64,000 nt of DNA from positions 4,464,001 through 4,528,000 of the forward strand of contig NZ_CP102285.1 in assembly GCF_025151045.1 (NCBI RefSeq). The letters are read 5' to 3'. The DNA comes from Parabacteroides johnsonii DSM 18315. Its GTDB lineage: Bacteria > Bacteroidota > Bacteroidia > Bacteroidales > Tannerellaceae. The position numbers and the translations under genes were made by a program. Shown in pieces: positions 19,446-28,743 of the stretch. The notes under the pieces are model-generated. The model saw nothing but the letters and a program-made list of their open reading frames with translations. It ran no database searches and was not told the origin of the DNA. Each line of letters starts with the position of its first letter. Position 1 is the stretch's first letter.

Positions 19446-20636
19446 ATGAAAATCGTAGACATGAAAGTCCGTTGCGTTGCAATTCCTATGAATTGTATGT
19501 TGCGGCATAACACGGGAGTACATCCGGGTTATTTGTTGAGAACAATCTTGGAACTTATCACGGATGAAGGGATTGTCGGGCTAGGTGAAGTTGGTGGCGG
19601 AGATTCAAGAGCGGCTCTTCTTAAGCTGAAACCGCGCATTATCGGAATGAATCCGATGGACTTGGAGACTATCAAGATGAAAGTTCTAAGAAGTATTTAT
19701 TATATTTCCAATTCTCGTTTGTATGGTGCAATAGAGATTGCCTGTTTGGACATTATGGGGAAAGCATTTAATATTCCGATGCACCAGCTTCTTGGGGGTA
19801 AATTACGCGATTCAATTCCAATGATCGCTTATTTGTTTTGGCGCTATGACCGTCCGGGTGGTGGGCATGATACCTGTGCGGAGGATATGGCCGATTTTTG
19901 CGTACAGTTGAACGATGAGTTGGGTGTTACGGCAATGAAACTGAAAGCCGGTGTCATGGATCCGATGGAAGAAGTGAAAGTGTTACAATTATGTCGGCAG
20001 AAGTTAGGAGATGATTTTGGTTTGCGGATCGATCCTAATGGAGTATGGAGTGTTGCGACAGCCGTAAAGGCCGGTCATAGGATGGAAGAGCTGGAACTAC
20101 AATATTATGAAGATCCCTCTTGGGGAATAGAAGGTATGAAGGCAGTCAGGGAACAGGTTCGTATTCCTTTGGCAACTAATATGTATCCGAATAAATTTGA
20201 TGATTTGGGCCCTTCTATCCATATGCAATCAATAGACATTATATTGACGGATTTACATTATTGGGAAGGCCCGCGGGGGGTAAAAGATTTGACTGCGGTT
20301 TGTCGTACGTTTAATTTGGGTGTAGCTATGCATTCCGGGGCTGAATTCGGTATCGAATTGGCAGCTATGTTACATACAGCATCTACCATCCCCCAAATGA
20401 CTATGCCGGGAGATGCCCATTATCATTATTTGGAAGATGATATTATCCAGGGTGGAAAACTGCAGTATGTTAATGGTGCTATAAAAGTGCCGGAAGGACC
20501 GGGTTTAGGAGTAGCCTTGGACGAAGAAAAGATGGAAAAATATGAGCGGTATTACGAGAAAATGGGGGACTATTACGCTCGTTTTCATCAAGATCCGTAT
20601 AAACCAAATTGGTATCCGATAGTAGGTGGTATTTAA
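19446..20636 (+). CDS. Enolase-superfamily sugar-acid dehydratase (glucarate dehydratase-like)
   Basis: A 396-residue cytoplasmic enzyme with the mandelate racemase/muconate lactonising fold. Visible residues are the K-x-K motif (Lys165, Lys167 in MKLKAG), metal ligands Asp196 (RIDPNG) and Glu222 (YYEDPSW), the ATNMYPNKF segment of the third-ligand region, and the catalytic His296 in AMHSGAEFGIE. The ATNM and HSGxExGI pattern fits glucarate/galactarate-type acid-sugar dehydratases, which remove water to form a 2-keto-3-deoxy acid. The substrate here is not proven. It is the first of three adjacent genes that could make a non-phosphorylative sugar-acid pathway. Confidence 0.82.
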   Translation: MKIVDMKVRCVAIPMNCMLRHNTGVHPGYLLRTILELITDEGIVGLGEVGGGDSRAALLKLKPRIIGMNPMDLETIKMKVLRSIYYISNSRLYGAIEIACLDIMGKAFNIPMHQLLGGKLRDSIPMIAYLFWRYDRPGGGHDTCAEDMADFCVQLNDELGVTAMKLKAGVMDPMEEVKVLQLCRQKLGDDFGLRIDPNGVWSVATAVKAGHRMEELELQYYEDPSWGIEGMKAVREQVRIPLATNMYPNKFDDLGPSIHMQSIDIILTDLHYWEGPRGVKDLTAVCRTFNLGVAMHSGAEFGIELAAMLHTASTIPQMTMPGDAHYHYLEDDIIQGGKLQYVNGAIKVPEGPGLGVALDEEKMEKYERYYEKMGDYYARFHQDPYKPNWYPIVGGI

Positions 20637-20648
20637 TAAAAAATCGTT

Positions 20649-21422
20649 ATGGGAGTGAAGCATTTGTTTGAAATAACGGGAAAAACTGCATTGATTACAG
20701 GAGCTGGCCAAGGAATTGGCCGCTCCATCGCTTTAGCTTTGGCTGAACATGGGGCGAATGTTGTGATCAATTACCGGAGCAATCGCCAATTGGCGGAAAC
20801 GACTTTACAGGATGTGCTGAAGATGGGAGGAAAAGCGTGGCTATGGGAATATGACTTATTATCAGACACGCTGACTTCTGACTTTCAACTGTTGCGGCAA
20901 AAACTGGGAATTGAAGTCGATATCTTAGTTTTGAATGCTTCTATTCAGATTCGTAGGAAGTGGGAAGATGTGACTCTATATGAGTTTAATACTCAAATGA
21001 ATGTGAATGTAAGAGCTTCACTGGAGTTGATACAATGTTGTGTGCCTTATATGGAATCGAAAGGTTGGGGAAGAATTGTTACGTTAGGTTCTGTTCAGCA
21101 GAATAGACCGAGTAAACAAATGATTGTTTATGCAGCTTCAAAAGCTGCTCAACTGAATATGGTGAAAAATCTCGCTTGGCAATTGGGAAATAAAGGAATA
21201 ACGATAAACAATCTGGCTCCCGGGGTGATCGGAACGATTCGTAATGAGGAAGTTTTGTCAAATGAAGTTTTCAAAACAAAAATAGAGAAGAATATTCCAT
21301 TAAGGTATATTGGAGAACCGGATGATCTGGCTTCTATGGCATTGCTTTTGTGTAGTGAGGCCGGACGCTATATTTCCGGTGCGGATATATTGGTAGATGG
21401 TGGAATGAGTTTACCAGAGTGA
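20649..21422 (+). CDS. SDR-family NAD(P)-dependent oxidoreductase
   Basis: A 257-residue classical short-chain dehydrogenase. The nucleotide-binding motif TGAGQGIG is at residues 17-24, the structural NAS appears in VLNASIQ, and the catalytic pair is Tyr161/Lys165 in YAASK. The tail ISGADILVDGGM is typical. By position it should oxidise or reduce the sugar acid or the keto-deoxy acid from the dehydratase gene, as KduD-like enzymes do. The cofactor cannot be read with confidence: no acidic residue at the end of strand 2 is obvious, and VVINYRSNR suggests NADP. Confidence 0.88.
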   Translation: MGVKHLFEITGKTALITGAGQGIGRSIALALAEHGANVVINYRSNRQLAETTLQDVLKMGGKAWLWEYDLLSDTLTSDFQLLRQKLGIEVDILVLNASIQIRRKWEDVTLYEFNTQMNVNVRASLELIQCCVPYMESKGWGRIVTLGSVQQNRPSKQMIVYAASKAAQLNMVKNLAWQLGNKGITINNLAPGVIGTIRNEEVLSNEVFKTKIEKNIPLRYIGEPDDLASMALLLCSEAGRYISGADILVDGGMSLPE

Positions 21423-21443
21423 TTAATTAAAAATAACAGAGTT

Positions 21444-22187
21444 ATGAGCGTAGATCAGTATAAGAAAGAAATCGGAATGATGAATCTAGAAAAATTGATT
21501 CAGGATCGTGAAGGAATATCTTCGAAAAAGTTTCCTATAGAGGATAAAGAATTATTATTTCGATACGAGCAGTTGTATACAGGGGCCGTAAACGATGTGA
21601 TGCGTGAATTTTGCCTTTTGGAGCAAGCCTTACCCGGTAGGATTAAACCTTTACGCGAATATCATTCTGTTGCCGGTTTTGCCTTTACTGTCAAAAGTGC
21701 ACCAAACGTAAAGATAAAGGGTGAGATGGAATATCGAACCCAGATGCTGGATGAGATGCAGGAAGACCATTTTGTTGTCTGGGATACAAGTCGGGATGAT
21801 AAAGCTACTTTGTGGGGAGGTGTAATGACGGCAACTGCTAAAGGGAAGAAACTGAAAGCCGCTTGTATAGATGGGGGAATACGGGATACACATCAGATTT
21901 TGAATGCTGATTTTCCTGTGTTTTACGAATATCGTATATCGAATGGTAGCTTGGGGCGCTGTTTGATTACTCACTATCAGATTCCAATTAAAATCGGAGA
22001 TGTAACGATTAAGCCGGGTGATATAATACTTGGAGATATCGATGGAGTTTTAGTTGTACCAAGGGAAATAGCTTATGAAGTGCTTTTACGCTCGGAGGAG
22101 ATACGTGAAAATGAGAAGAAGATTTTCTCTTGGGTACAAAACGGAGACAGTGTTCAGGAAATTACAGCAAAAGGTGGTTACTTTTAA
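21444..22187 (+). CDS. RraA-family protein, possible keto-acid aldolase
   Basis: A 247-residue protein of the RraA/HMG aldolase fold. Recognisable parts are the VNDVMREF start of the core, AACIDGGIRDTHQI (usual form DGxxRD) and GDIDGVLVVPREIAYEVL (usual form GDxDGVxxxP). Family members either bind RNase E or act as metal-dependent aldolases/decarboxylases that split 4-hydroxy-2-keto acids into pyruvate and an aldehyde. An N-terminal extension of about 30 residues precedes the core. Next to a sugar-acid dehydratase and an SDR, an aldolase or decarboxylase role is more likely than RNase control. Confidence 0.78.
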   Translation: MSVDQYKKEIGMMNLEKLIQDREGISSKKFPIEDKELLFRYEQLYTGAVNDVMREFCLLEQALPGRIKPLREYHSVAGFAFTVKSAPNVKIKGEMEYRTQMLDEMQEDHFVVWDTSRDDKATLWGGVMTATAKGKKLKAACIDGGIRDTHQILNADFPVFYEYRISNGSLGRCLITHYQIPIKIGDVTIKPGDIILGDIDGVLVVPREIAYEVLLRSEEIRENEKKIFSWVQNGDSVQEITAKGGYF

Positions 22188-22199
22188 GAATCAGTCGGT

Positions 22200-23633
22200 A
22201 TGGTACGGAATATATTATATATGATGATTCTTTACTCTTTTTTCTCTTGTGGTAAAGAGCGTGATCAGAACTTTATACGGGTGAGTAAGGTAAATCCTTG
22301 TTATTTGGAATATTCGGATGGTACCCCTTTTATACCTGTGGGCCTCAATATTTGTTGGGAACGTTTTGAAACGGATGAAACAAAGGTTTTACAGCTTTAT
22401 GAACAGCGTTTTCGCAATCTTTCGGAAAATGGAGGAAATTACACACGTATTTGGTTGAGTGCTCCATTTTTTGAGGTCGAGCATAAAAAAGCTGGAGAGT
22501 TTGATGAAAATAGGGCAAAGCGAATAGACAAACTGTTGGAGTTGGCGACAAAATATGGGATCAAAATCAAATTTTGTTTGGAAAATTTTAGGAAACTAAC
22601 AGGATATTCTGCCCCGTTTTCTTCATCAGTGGCTTTTGATAAACCTATATATTCTTTTGACAACCAAGGTCCTTTGAATGATATGACTGATTTTTTCAAA
22701 ACGCAGCAGGGGAAAGATTTATATTTAGATAGGGTTGCCTTTTTTGCTTCCAGATATGCGGACAATCCAACAGTTATGGGGTGGGAATTATGGAATGAAA
22801 TCAATTCTGTAAGTTTTTCCGAAGGAATAGCAGGGGAGCTAGAATGGACAAGAGAGATGCTACCTGTTGTTAAATCTTATTTTCCGCATCATTTGGTTAT
22901 GCAAAGCTTGGGAAGTTTTGATAATGAAAAATACCAGGAGTGGTATATGGATTTTTCTTCTATTTCGGATAATGAGATAGCCCAGGTTCATCGCTATTTG
23001 GATCCAGGGGCTGTTTGGGATATTTGTCGGGCCCCAATGGATTCTTTGGCAAGCCAGGCTGTCATTTTATTGCGTAATATGGTTGTTGATAAACCTGTTA
23101 TACTCTCCGAAGTGGGTGCGGTTGAGGCACATCATTCCGGGCCATCCAAGTTATATGAATCGGATACGTTAGGCATTCTGTTACATGATTTGATCTTTGC
23201 CCCTTTTTTTTCAGGTGCTGCAGCTCCCGGTCAAAGTTGGCACTGGCAGTATTATATAGAAAAGAATAATTTATGGTGGCATTTCGGACGTTTTAGTCAT
23301 GCAACGGAAAATGTAAATCCGATAACAGAGCAGTATCAGCCTGATTTTTTTATGCATGATCAAGTTCGCTTTTATTGTTTGAAAGGTAATACGCATACTT
23401 TAGTTTGGTGTCGGGATGTCTTAAGCAATTGGCATACTGAATTGATTGGGAATGTATTGCCAGGTAGCAGAACGGTGAAACTGCCACTAGAATTTTTAGG
23501 TAGTAAAGTTTCGAATGTTGAACAATATGATCCCTGGAGCGATATGAGAAAAGTTACTCATGTGGTGGACGATACTCTGGAGATTACTTTCAAACGCTCG
23601 ATTGTACTGCGTTTTAATCGTCAAAATCACTGA
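22200..23633 (+). CDS. GH5-like (clan GH-A) cellulase-fold lipoprotein
   Basis: A 477-residue lipoprotein (SFFSC, Cys17) with a clan GH-A TIM barrel. The start LEYSDGTPFIPVGLNICW and the strand YTRIWLSAPFFE are typical, the predicted acid/base is Glu200 (GWELWNEINS), and the predicted nucleophile is Glu304 (VILSEVGAVE). A small beta domain follows the barrel (SRTVKLPLEFLGS, then QYDPWSD). The activity could be endo-mannanase, endo-glucanase or another beta-glycosidase; no subfamily marker is clear to me. The lipid anchor implies action at the cell surface or in the periplasm. Confidence 0.75.
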   Translation: MVRNILYMMILYSFFSCGKERDQNFIRVSKVNPCYLEYSDGTPFIPVGLNICWERFETDETKVLQLYEQRFRNLSENGGNYTRIWLSAPFFEVEHKKAGEFDENRAKRIDKLLELATKYGIKIKFCLENFRKLTGYSAPFSSSVAFDKPIYSFDNQGPLNDMTDFFKTQQGKDLYLDRVAFFASRYADNPTVMGWELWNEINSVSFSEGIAGELEWTREMLPVVKSYFPHHLVMQSLGSFDNEKYQEWYMDFSSISDNEIAQVHRYLDPGAVWDICRAPMDSLASQAVILLRNMVVDKPVILSEVGAVEAHHSGPSKLYESDTLGILLHDLIFAPFFSGAAAPGQSWHWQYYIEKNNLWWHFGRFSHATENVNPITEQYQPDFFMHDQVRFYCLKGNTHTLVWCRDVLSNWHTELIGNVLPGSRTVKLPLEFLGSKVSNVEQYDPWSDMRKVTHVVDDTLEITFKRSIVLRFNRQNH

Positions 23634-23673
23634 TTTTATGTGGAATCTATTCTAATAACTAAATGAAAGAAGT

Positions 23674-26487
23674 ATGGTAAGAAAGAGCATTTTTAAGTAT
23701 AGATATCTTTTAATATGGTGTTGTTTGTGTTGTGCTTCTATTATGAAAGCGCAGGTAAAAGATTTGGAGTCTCCATATTATATTTATCCGAGGCAGGCAG
23801 AGCAACATATCGATTTATCACAGGATTGGGAGTTGAGTTCGGAAGAATCTCCTATAAAAAACTTAGCAAAGCTTCGGGAGAATAGCTGGTTTACGGTGGC
23901 ATATCCGACTTCTGTCCAAATGGCTAATTATAAAGCGGGCATATTGGGAGATCCTTATAAACATTTGAATGCCAGGGAGCATGAAAAGTTGGAACAGAGA
24001 GTTTGGTATTATAAAAAGCATTTTACAATTCCTCAAAAACGGAGCGGTTACTCTTGCATACTGAATTTTGATGGTATTGACTATTTTGCGAAGGTCTGGT
24101 TAAATGGTATAGAACTAGGTAAGCATCGAGGTATATTCGGGGGGCCAGTCATAGATGTAAGTGAAAATTTAAATTATGGAGGGGATAATGAATTAATAGT
24201 AGAAGTCATATCTGCCAATTATGGGAAAACGTCTTTTAATCCGAATCGACCGGGAAATATCGTAAAAGGTTGGTTCCTGATGGGAGGAAGTGCGATGGAA
24301 CCTTTTTTCAATTTGGGCTTATGGAGAAACGTTCGTCTGGAATTCGTTCCTAAATACCATTTGGAACGTCCTTTCCTTTTTACTGAAAAGATAGAAAATA
24401 ATCAAGCAACAATAGGCTTTAGTGTTGAACTGTTTGCTGGGAAAAATACATTGGACTATCAGTTGCATCCTTGGAATAATTGTCAGATATCAAATTATGG
24501 AAAGCCGTCAAGTGCCCCACAGAATAAACGGGTAAAAGAGAAGGTGACAGTAGTACTCGATTTGATAGATAAAGGTCAGACCGTATTTTCAAAAGAATTT
24601 TCGCCGGAGGTGATTGAAGGGAGATGCTGGATGGAAGAGCATTTTGTTATCGATAATCCTAAATTGTGGTATCCGAATGGTTTAGGTAACTCGGATTACT
24701 ATCAGGCAAAAATGACATTAAAAGTAAATGATCAGTTGGTCGACTGCATTCAGTTTGATTTTGGTATCCGGACAATAGAACAGGTTCGGAGTGCCGGTAT
24801 TCGGACAAGTGACAGATGGCAAGACTGGCAGTTCGTTGTAAACGGGAAAAAGTTTTTTGTGAAAGGTGTCAACTGGATGCCTGTTGATGCTCTTTACGAT
24901 TTGACAGCGGAGAAGTATGATTGGGCTGTAAGAATGGCACGGAATATGGGAATTCAGATGTTTCGGATTTGGGGCAGCGGATTGTTGGAGAGTGATGCTT
25001 TTTATGATGCATGTAATAAATATGGTATAATGGTTTGGCAGGATTTTAATATTGCCAATTTTGATACACCCGAATGGCCACAGGAAGTTTGGGAAGCGCA
25101 GGTTTGCCAAAATATTTTCCGGTTGAGAAATCAACCCTCTTTGGCCGTTTGGTGCGGTGGAAACGAATTTAATCCGTATTCTTATGGAAATGCAGCTTCT
25201 ATGGGTATTTTGGAGCGTAATCTGGCTATTTTTGATCCGACAAGATGTTTTCTGCGTACTTCTCCGGATGCTGGTTCCATGCATTCTTATCCGGATTTTG
25301 ATCCCGCATGGTATAAAGGTTTTGAGTTGATACCCTATGTGGCTGAGACTGGGGTACATTGTATAACGGATCCTGCAAATATAAAACAAGTGGTTTCTCC
25401 GGGTGAGTTGGTCGATTTAGGAGGGATGTACGATAAGAACTTTGTGTTGGAGCATCCTGAATTTGTAGAACATTTTGCTGAATATAATCCTTCTCGTGTA
25501 CCTCGTATGTTAAGTCGTGCTTCTCATATTGATAATATGGCTAAACCGGCGTTGGAAACAATTGCAGAAGCGACTCAGATTGGTGCAGGTGAATTTTATC
25601 AGGTTATGTCAGAAGGTGTTCAAAGTAATTATCCAGTTACAACAGGGCTGATGCCTTGGGTCTATAAACGTCCTTGGCCGGTAGTTGCTGCAATTAATTT
25701 GGTCGATGGTATGGGACAGCCTTCGGCTACTTATTATTTTTTAAAAAGGACATACGAACCGACTCATGTTTTGTTAGACATCAAACGTCTACTGTGGGCA
25801 CCTGGAGAAGCTTTCCCGATTTCTGTAAATGTTTTAAATGGGGTGGACCGGCCAGGTTTTAAAGGAGTGGTACAGGTGAAAATATTGGATGATTCTTTTA
25901 GAGAAGTTTGGCAAGTCTCGGAAAATGTTAATGTTCCGGAAGGTACATCGGTTTTAAAAGAAGATATGGGGATATATGCGATCCCTCAAACATATAAAGA
26001 AAAGTACTTTTTTGCAATTGTTTCTTTGACTGATGAGCATGGAAAAGTGATTTCTCATGCTGAATATTGGCCTCGCACCATCAAATTAATGGAAGATGAA
26101 GCTTATTATCAGAAGTTTGTCTCTGAACCTGTCGATTGGCCGACTTTGAACAGTGGTCCCTGGTTAAAGCCGACCGTGGCTAAACATAAAACTTCTGTTG
26201 AGTTTAAAGAAGTAAAATTGATGAAAAAGGATGGGAATAAAGGAAGGATACATATAGCAGTGGCGAACAAAGGGAGGCTGCCATCTTTTATGACCAATTT
26301 GAATATAGAAGGTGTTTCCCGTTCTTTTTATGCGAATGATAATTTTTTCTGGTTGGCTCCTGGTGAAACGAAAAGTATCGAGATCGGTTTTGAACTGAGA
26401 GAAAGCCAGGTGGTAAGTTCTATGAAGTTGGTTCTTAGTTCTTGGAATGCTAAAACACAGAGCCAGAAGGTGAAACTGATTGATTAG
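23674..26487 (+). CDS. Glycoside hydrolase family 2 enzyme (beta-mannosidase-like)
   Basis: A 937-residue secreted enzyme with the GH2 domain order: signal peptide (ASIMKAQ), N-terminal galactose-binding-like sandwich (FDGIDYFAKVWLNGIELGKH), immunoglobulin-like domain, TIM barrel and C-terminal beta domains. The barrel opens with FFVKGVNWMPVDAL. The acid/base is Glu498 in WCGGNEF, and the best nucleophile candidate is Glu558 in VAETGV. The sequence around GVNWMPVDALY and RMARNMGIQMFRIWGSG resembles beta-mannosidases and exo-beta-glucosaminidases more than LacZ. It is the last gene of the cluster and would trim non-reducing ends of the fragments made by the endo-enzymes upstream. Confidence 0.85.
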   Translation: MVRKSIFKYRYLLIWCCLCCASIMKAQVKDLESPYYIYPRQAEQHIDLSQDWELSSEESPIKNLAKLRENSWFTVAYPTSVQMANYKAGILGDPYKHLNAREHEKLEQRVWYYKKHFTIPQKRSGYSCILNFDGIDYFAKVWLNGIELGKHRGIFGGPVIDVSENLNYGGDNELIVEVISANYGKTSFNPNRPGNIVKGWFLMGGSAMEPFFNLGLWRNVRLEFVPKYHLERPFLFTEKIENNQATIGFSVELFAGKNTLDYQLHPWNNCQISNYGKPSSAPQNKRVKEKVTVVLDLIDKGQTVFSKEFSPEVIEGRCWMEEHFVIDNPKLWYPNGLGNSDYYQAKMTLKVNDQLVDCIQFDFGIRTIEQVRSAGIRTSDRWQDWQFVVNGKKFFVKGVNWMPVDALYDLTAEKYDWAVRMARNMGIQMFRIWGSGLLESDAFYDACNKYGIMVWQDFNIANFDTPEWPQEVWEAQVCQNIFRLRNQPSLAVWCGGNEFNPYSYGNAASMGILERNLAIFDPTRCFLRTSPDAGSMHSYPDFDPAWYKGFELIPYVAETGVHCITDPANIKQVVSPGELVDLGGMYDKNFVLEHPEFVEHFAEYNPSRVPRMLSRASHIDNMAKPALETIAEATQIGAGEFYQVMSEGVQSNYPVTTGLMPWVYKRPWPVVAAINLVDGMGQPSATYYFLKRTYEPTHVLLDIKRLLWAPGEAFPISVNVLNGVDRPGFKGVVQVKILDDSFREVWQVSENVNVPEGTSVLKEDMGIYAIPQTYKEKYFFAIVSLTDEHGKVISHAEYWPRTIKLMEDEAYYQKFVSEPVDWPTLNSGPWLKPTVAKHKTSVEFKEVKLMKKDGNKGRIHIAVANKGRLPSFMTNLNIEGVSRSFYANDNFFWLAPGETKSIEIGFELRESQVVSSMKLVLSSWNAKTQSQKVKLID

Positions 26488-26500
26488 TTAGGGAAATTGT

Positions 26501-26540
26501 GGAAAGCCCGTGCTTTCCCAAGTACGGGCTTTCCGAAAAA
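26501..26540 (+). terminator. Hairpin at the end of the catabolic cluster
   Basis: GGAAAGCCCGT (26501-26511) pairs with ACGGGCTTTCC (26524-26534). The T run expected of an intrinsic terminator is missing on both strands; the + side continues GAAAAAATT. It still marks the end of the operon and may block 3' degradation. Confidence 0.5.
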
Positions 26541-26593
26541 ATTAACCATTAAACTAAAACTGTTATGCTATGAACTATGACGAAACAAATATT

Positions 26594-27556
26594 CTACTCG
26601 TAATCAGGTAATTCTACATCGGTTGTTTCTTCCCATTTCCCGTTATTGTAGATGCTGATCTGAAATGTATCGTCGGATTCGGAACGACTGTATAGGCGGC
26701 CTTTGTAACGGATGATTTTATTCTTTTCGGGGATGATGTTTTTGACTTGTCGCTCCCGGATGGCTTCGTCGTTTAGGGAGATGGCCGAAAGGCGAGCCGT
26801 GATCGGTTTTTCAAGGGATGGGACAAAAGTGTAAAAAGAATGTATCTTATTGGAAATCCCAACCTCTTCGCTTGTAAAGATATGAGTGACAGTTTCTTTT
26901 TCTGCCGCTTTAATCCCGCCCCCGTCTGTGATATCGAATTGTATGGCTCTACCCTCTATCTCCATATCGAATTGCTTGATTGCTTCTGTTATGGGATCTG
27001 TAGCCATAAATTCGATACGGCTGACGATGCGATCCAAAACAATACTTTCGTTGATTTCTTCTGCAACTCCGATTTCTAAAGGCAGTCCTTTGTAGAACGT
27101 ATCGGATATTTCATCGAAAGAGAAAATGGATTCTGATAGAGTTGCCATAGGTGAATTGTGAGCGATGAAATAGAATGTATAGTTACCTTGTGGCAAGCTG
27201 TCGTAAATGCAACCGAAATCGGCATCCAAATCGGAAGGGTCATATACGAATTGTTTATGTTTGGAGAAAACCGATACCCCGTTTTCCTCTTTAAATACGA
27301 CATACTCGATCGTTGAACATAACTCGTTTAATTCCGGATCGCCTTCAGCTTTTGAGGGGGCGAAAGGTTCCGGAATCGTATTATCAGGCATGCTCTTTGT
27401 TTGGGGAAAAGAGATGACCTCTTTTTCCATTTGGATGTTGAACATGATCTGAGATACTTTTATCTGGGGAACTCCTTCTTCTTCAAAAGAAGGAGCATCG
27501 TTGCAGCCTGCCAAACAAAATGCATAAGCAAGTATATAAAAAACATTCTTTCTCAT
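26594..27556 (-). CDS. FimB/Mfa2-like fimbrial anchor lipoprotein
   Basis: A 320-residue lipoprotein when started at 27556 (MRKNVFYILA); the longer open frame to 27589 adds 11 basic residues and no signal. The lipobox is CLAGC (Cys18). The body has two successive beta domains, with FYFIAHNSP, then ESIVLDRIVSRIEFMATDPI, resembling the transthyretin-like domains of FimB/Mfa2 proteins that anchor or terminate Bacteroidales fimbriae. No fimbrial shaft gene lies next to it, so it is an orphan copy. It is transcribed convergently with the GH2 gene and divergently from the isomerase. Confidence 0.5.
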   Translation of the reverse strand: MRKNVFYILAYAFCLAGCNDAPSFEEEGVPQIKVSQIMFNIQMEKEVISFPQTKSMPDNTIPEPFAPSKAEGDPELNELCSTIEYVVFKEENGVSVFSKHKQFVYDPSDLDADFGCIYDSLPQGNYTFYFIAHNSPMATLSESIFSFDEISDTFYKGLPLEIGVAEEINESIVLDRIVSRIEFMATDPITEAIKQFDMEIEGRAIQFDITDGGGIKAAEKETVTHIFTSEEVGISNKIHSFYTFVPSLEKPITARLSAISLNDEAIRERQVKNIIPEKNKIIRYKGRLYSRSESDDTFQISIYNNGKWEETTDVELPDYE

Positions 27557-27620
27557 AGCTAAGTTTTTTAGTCGTTTATGATGTCGCAAAGGAAAGATAA
27601 ATATTCAGAAATAAAAAATA

Positions 27621-27655
27621 TTTGTAGACGAATTTAAAAAGATATTTTATATTTG
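27621..27655 (+). promoter_or_regulatory. Putative promoter of the isomerase gene
   Basis: TATATTTG (27648-27655) matches TAnnTTTG and stands 43 bp before the ATG. TTTG at 27621-27624 could be the -33 box, although the 23-bp spacing is longer than usual. Confidence 0.45.
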
Positions 27656-27698
27656 TCGAACAGACACAATGTATTAACCTTAAAAAAGAACGAAAAAC

Positions 27699-28688
27699 AT
27701 GGCACGTCCTGTAACATTATGTACGATGCAGTGGGGAGACTTACCGCTGGAAGTAGTTTGTGAAAAAGCAAAATCATTTGGTTTTGACGGTGTTGAATTA
27801 GGCTTACCTTCTCATTTGGATGTTCGGCGGACAGATCCGGAATATTATCGGAATATCAAAGCGACACTCGATAAATACGATTTGAAGTTGTTTTGTATTT
27901 CGAATCATCTGATCGGTCAGGCGATATGCGATAATATTGATCAGCGGCATAAATCTGTATTGCCTGATTATATCTGGGGGGATGGCGATCCGGAAGGAGT
28001 CCATAGGCGGGCAGCCGAAAATATGATCCAGGCAGCTCATGCTGCCAAAATGCTGGGAATCGATACTGTAGCCGGTTTTACGGGAAGTTCGATCTGGCAA
28101 TGGCTCTATTCCTTTCCTCCCGTTACCGATGAGATGGTGAATGAAGGGTATGCTGATTTTGCCCGACGTTTTATCCCGATTTTAGACGAATATCAAAAAT
28201 TAGGCGTCCGCTTTGCTCTTGAAGTGCATCCGACAGAGATCGCATTCGATACTTATTCCACCCGTAAAGCCCTTGAAGCGATCGATTATCATCCGGCTTT
28301 CGGCTTTAACTACGATCCGAGCCATTTGGGATACCAGGGAGTGGATTATGTAGATTTCATCAACCAATTTGCGGACCGCATTTTCCATGTTCACATGAAA
28401 GATGTGTATTGGAGTGATACCCCGAAACAGATCGGCGTGTTCGGTGGCCATTCTACTTTTGGCGATGCCCGTCGTTTCTGGAATTTCCGTAGTTTAGGGC
28501 GCGGAAAAATCAGGTTTGAAGAAATTATCCGTGCTTTGAACGATGCCGGTTACCAAGGCCCTCTCTCGGTTGAGTGGGAAGATAGCGGTATGGATCGCGA
28601 ACATGGAGCACGCGAGTCTTGCGCTTTTGTCAAACAGGTGGATTTCCAACCGTCGGCACATGCCTTCGACGCTTGTTTTGAAAGATAA
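27699..28688 (+). CDS. Sugar phosphate isomerase/epimerase-like TIM barrel protein
   Basis: A 329-residue cytoplasmic TIM barrel of the xylose-isomerase-like family (AP endonuclease 2-type). Markers are TMQWGDLPLEVVCEKAKSFG (first strand and helix), GFDGVELGLPSHLD, ALEVHPTEIAFDT with a metal-binding Glu, NYDPSHLGYQGVD, the strand RIFHVHMKDVYW with a His metal ligand, and the C-terminal LSVEWEDSGMDREHGA. Such proteins isomerise or epimerise free or phosphorylated sugars and inositols. The length and the GFNYDPSHL pattern suggest an inositol- or pentose-type substrate, but this is not decidable from the sequence. It stands alone with its own promoter and terminator. Confidence 0.82.
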   Translation: MARPVTLCTMQWGDLPLEVVCEKAKSFGFDGVELGLPSHLDVRRTDPEYYRNIKATLDKYDLKLFCISNHLIGQAICDNIDQRHKSVLPDYIWGDGDPEGVHRRAAENMIQAAHAAKMLGIDTVAGFTGSSIWQWLYSFPPVTDEMVNEGYADFARRFIPILDEYQKLGVRFALEVHPTEIAFDTYSTRKALEAIDYHPAFGFNYDPSHLGYQGVDYVDFINQFADRIFHVHMKDVYWSDTPKQIGVFGGHSTFGDARRFWNFRSLGRGKIRFEEIIRALNDAGYQGPLSVEWEDSGMDREHGARESCAFVKQVDFQPSAHAFDACFER

Positions 28689-28701
28689 GAGGAAATGTGG
28701 A

Positions 28702-28742
28702 AGAAGGGGTAAGTGCGGCGAGGACTTATCCCTTCTTTTTTA
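28702..28742. terminator. Bidirectional terminator between isomerase and TonB receptor genes
   Basis: AGAAGGGGTAAGT (28702-28714) pairs with ACTTATCCCTTCT (28724-28736; one G-T pair), followed by TTTTTT. It lies between the convergent isomerase and TonB-receptor genes. Confidence 0.85.
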
Positions 28743-28743
28743 T

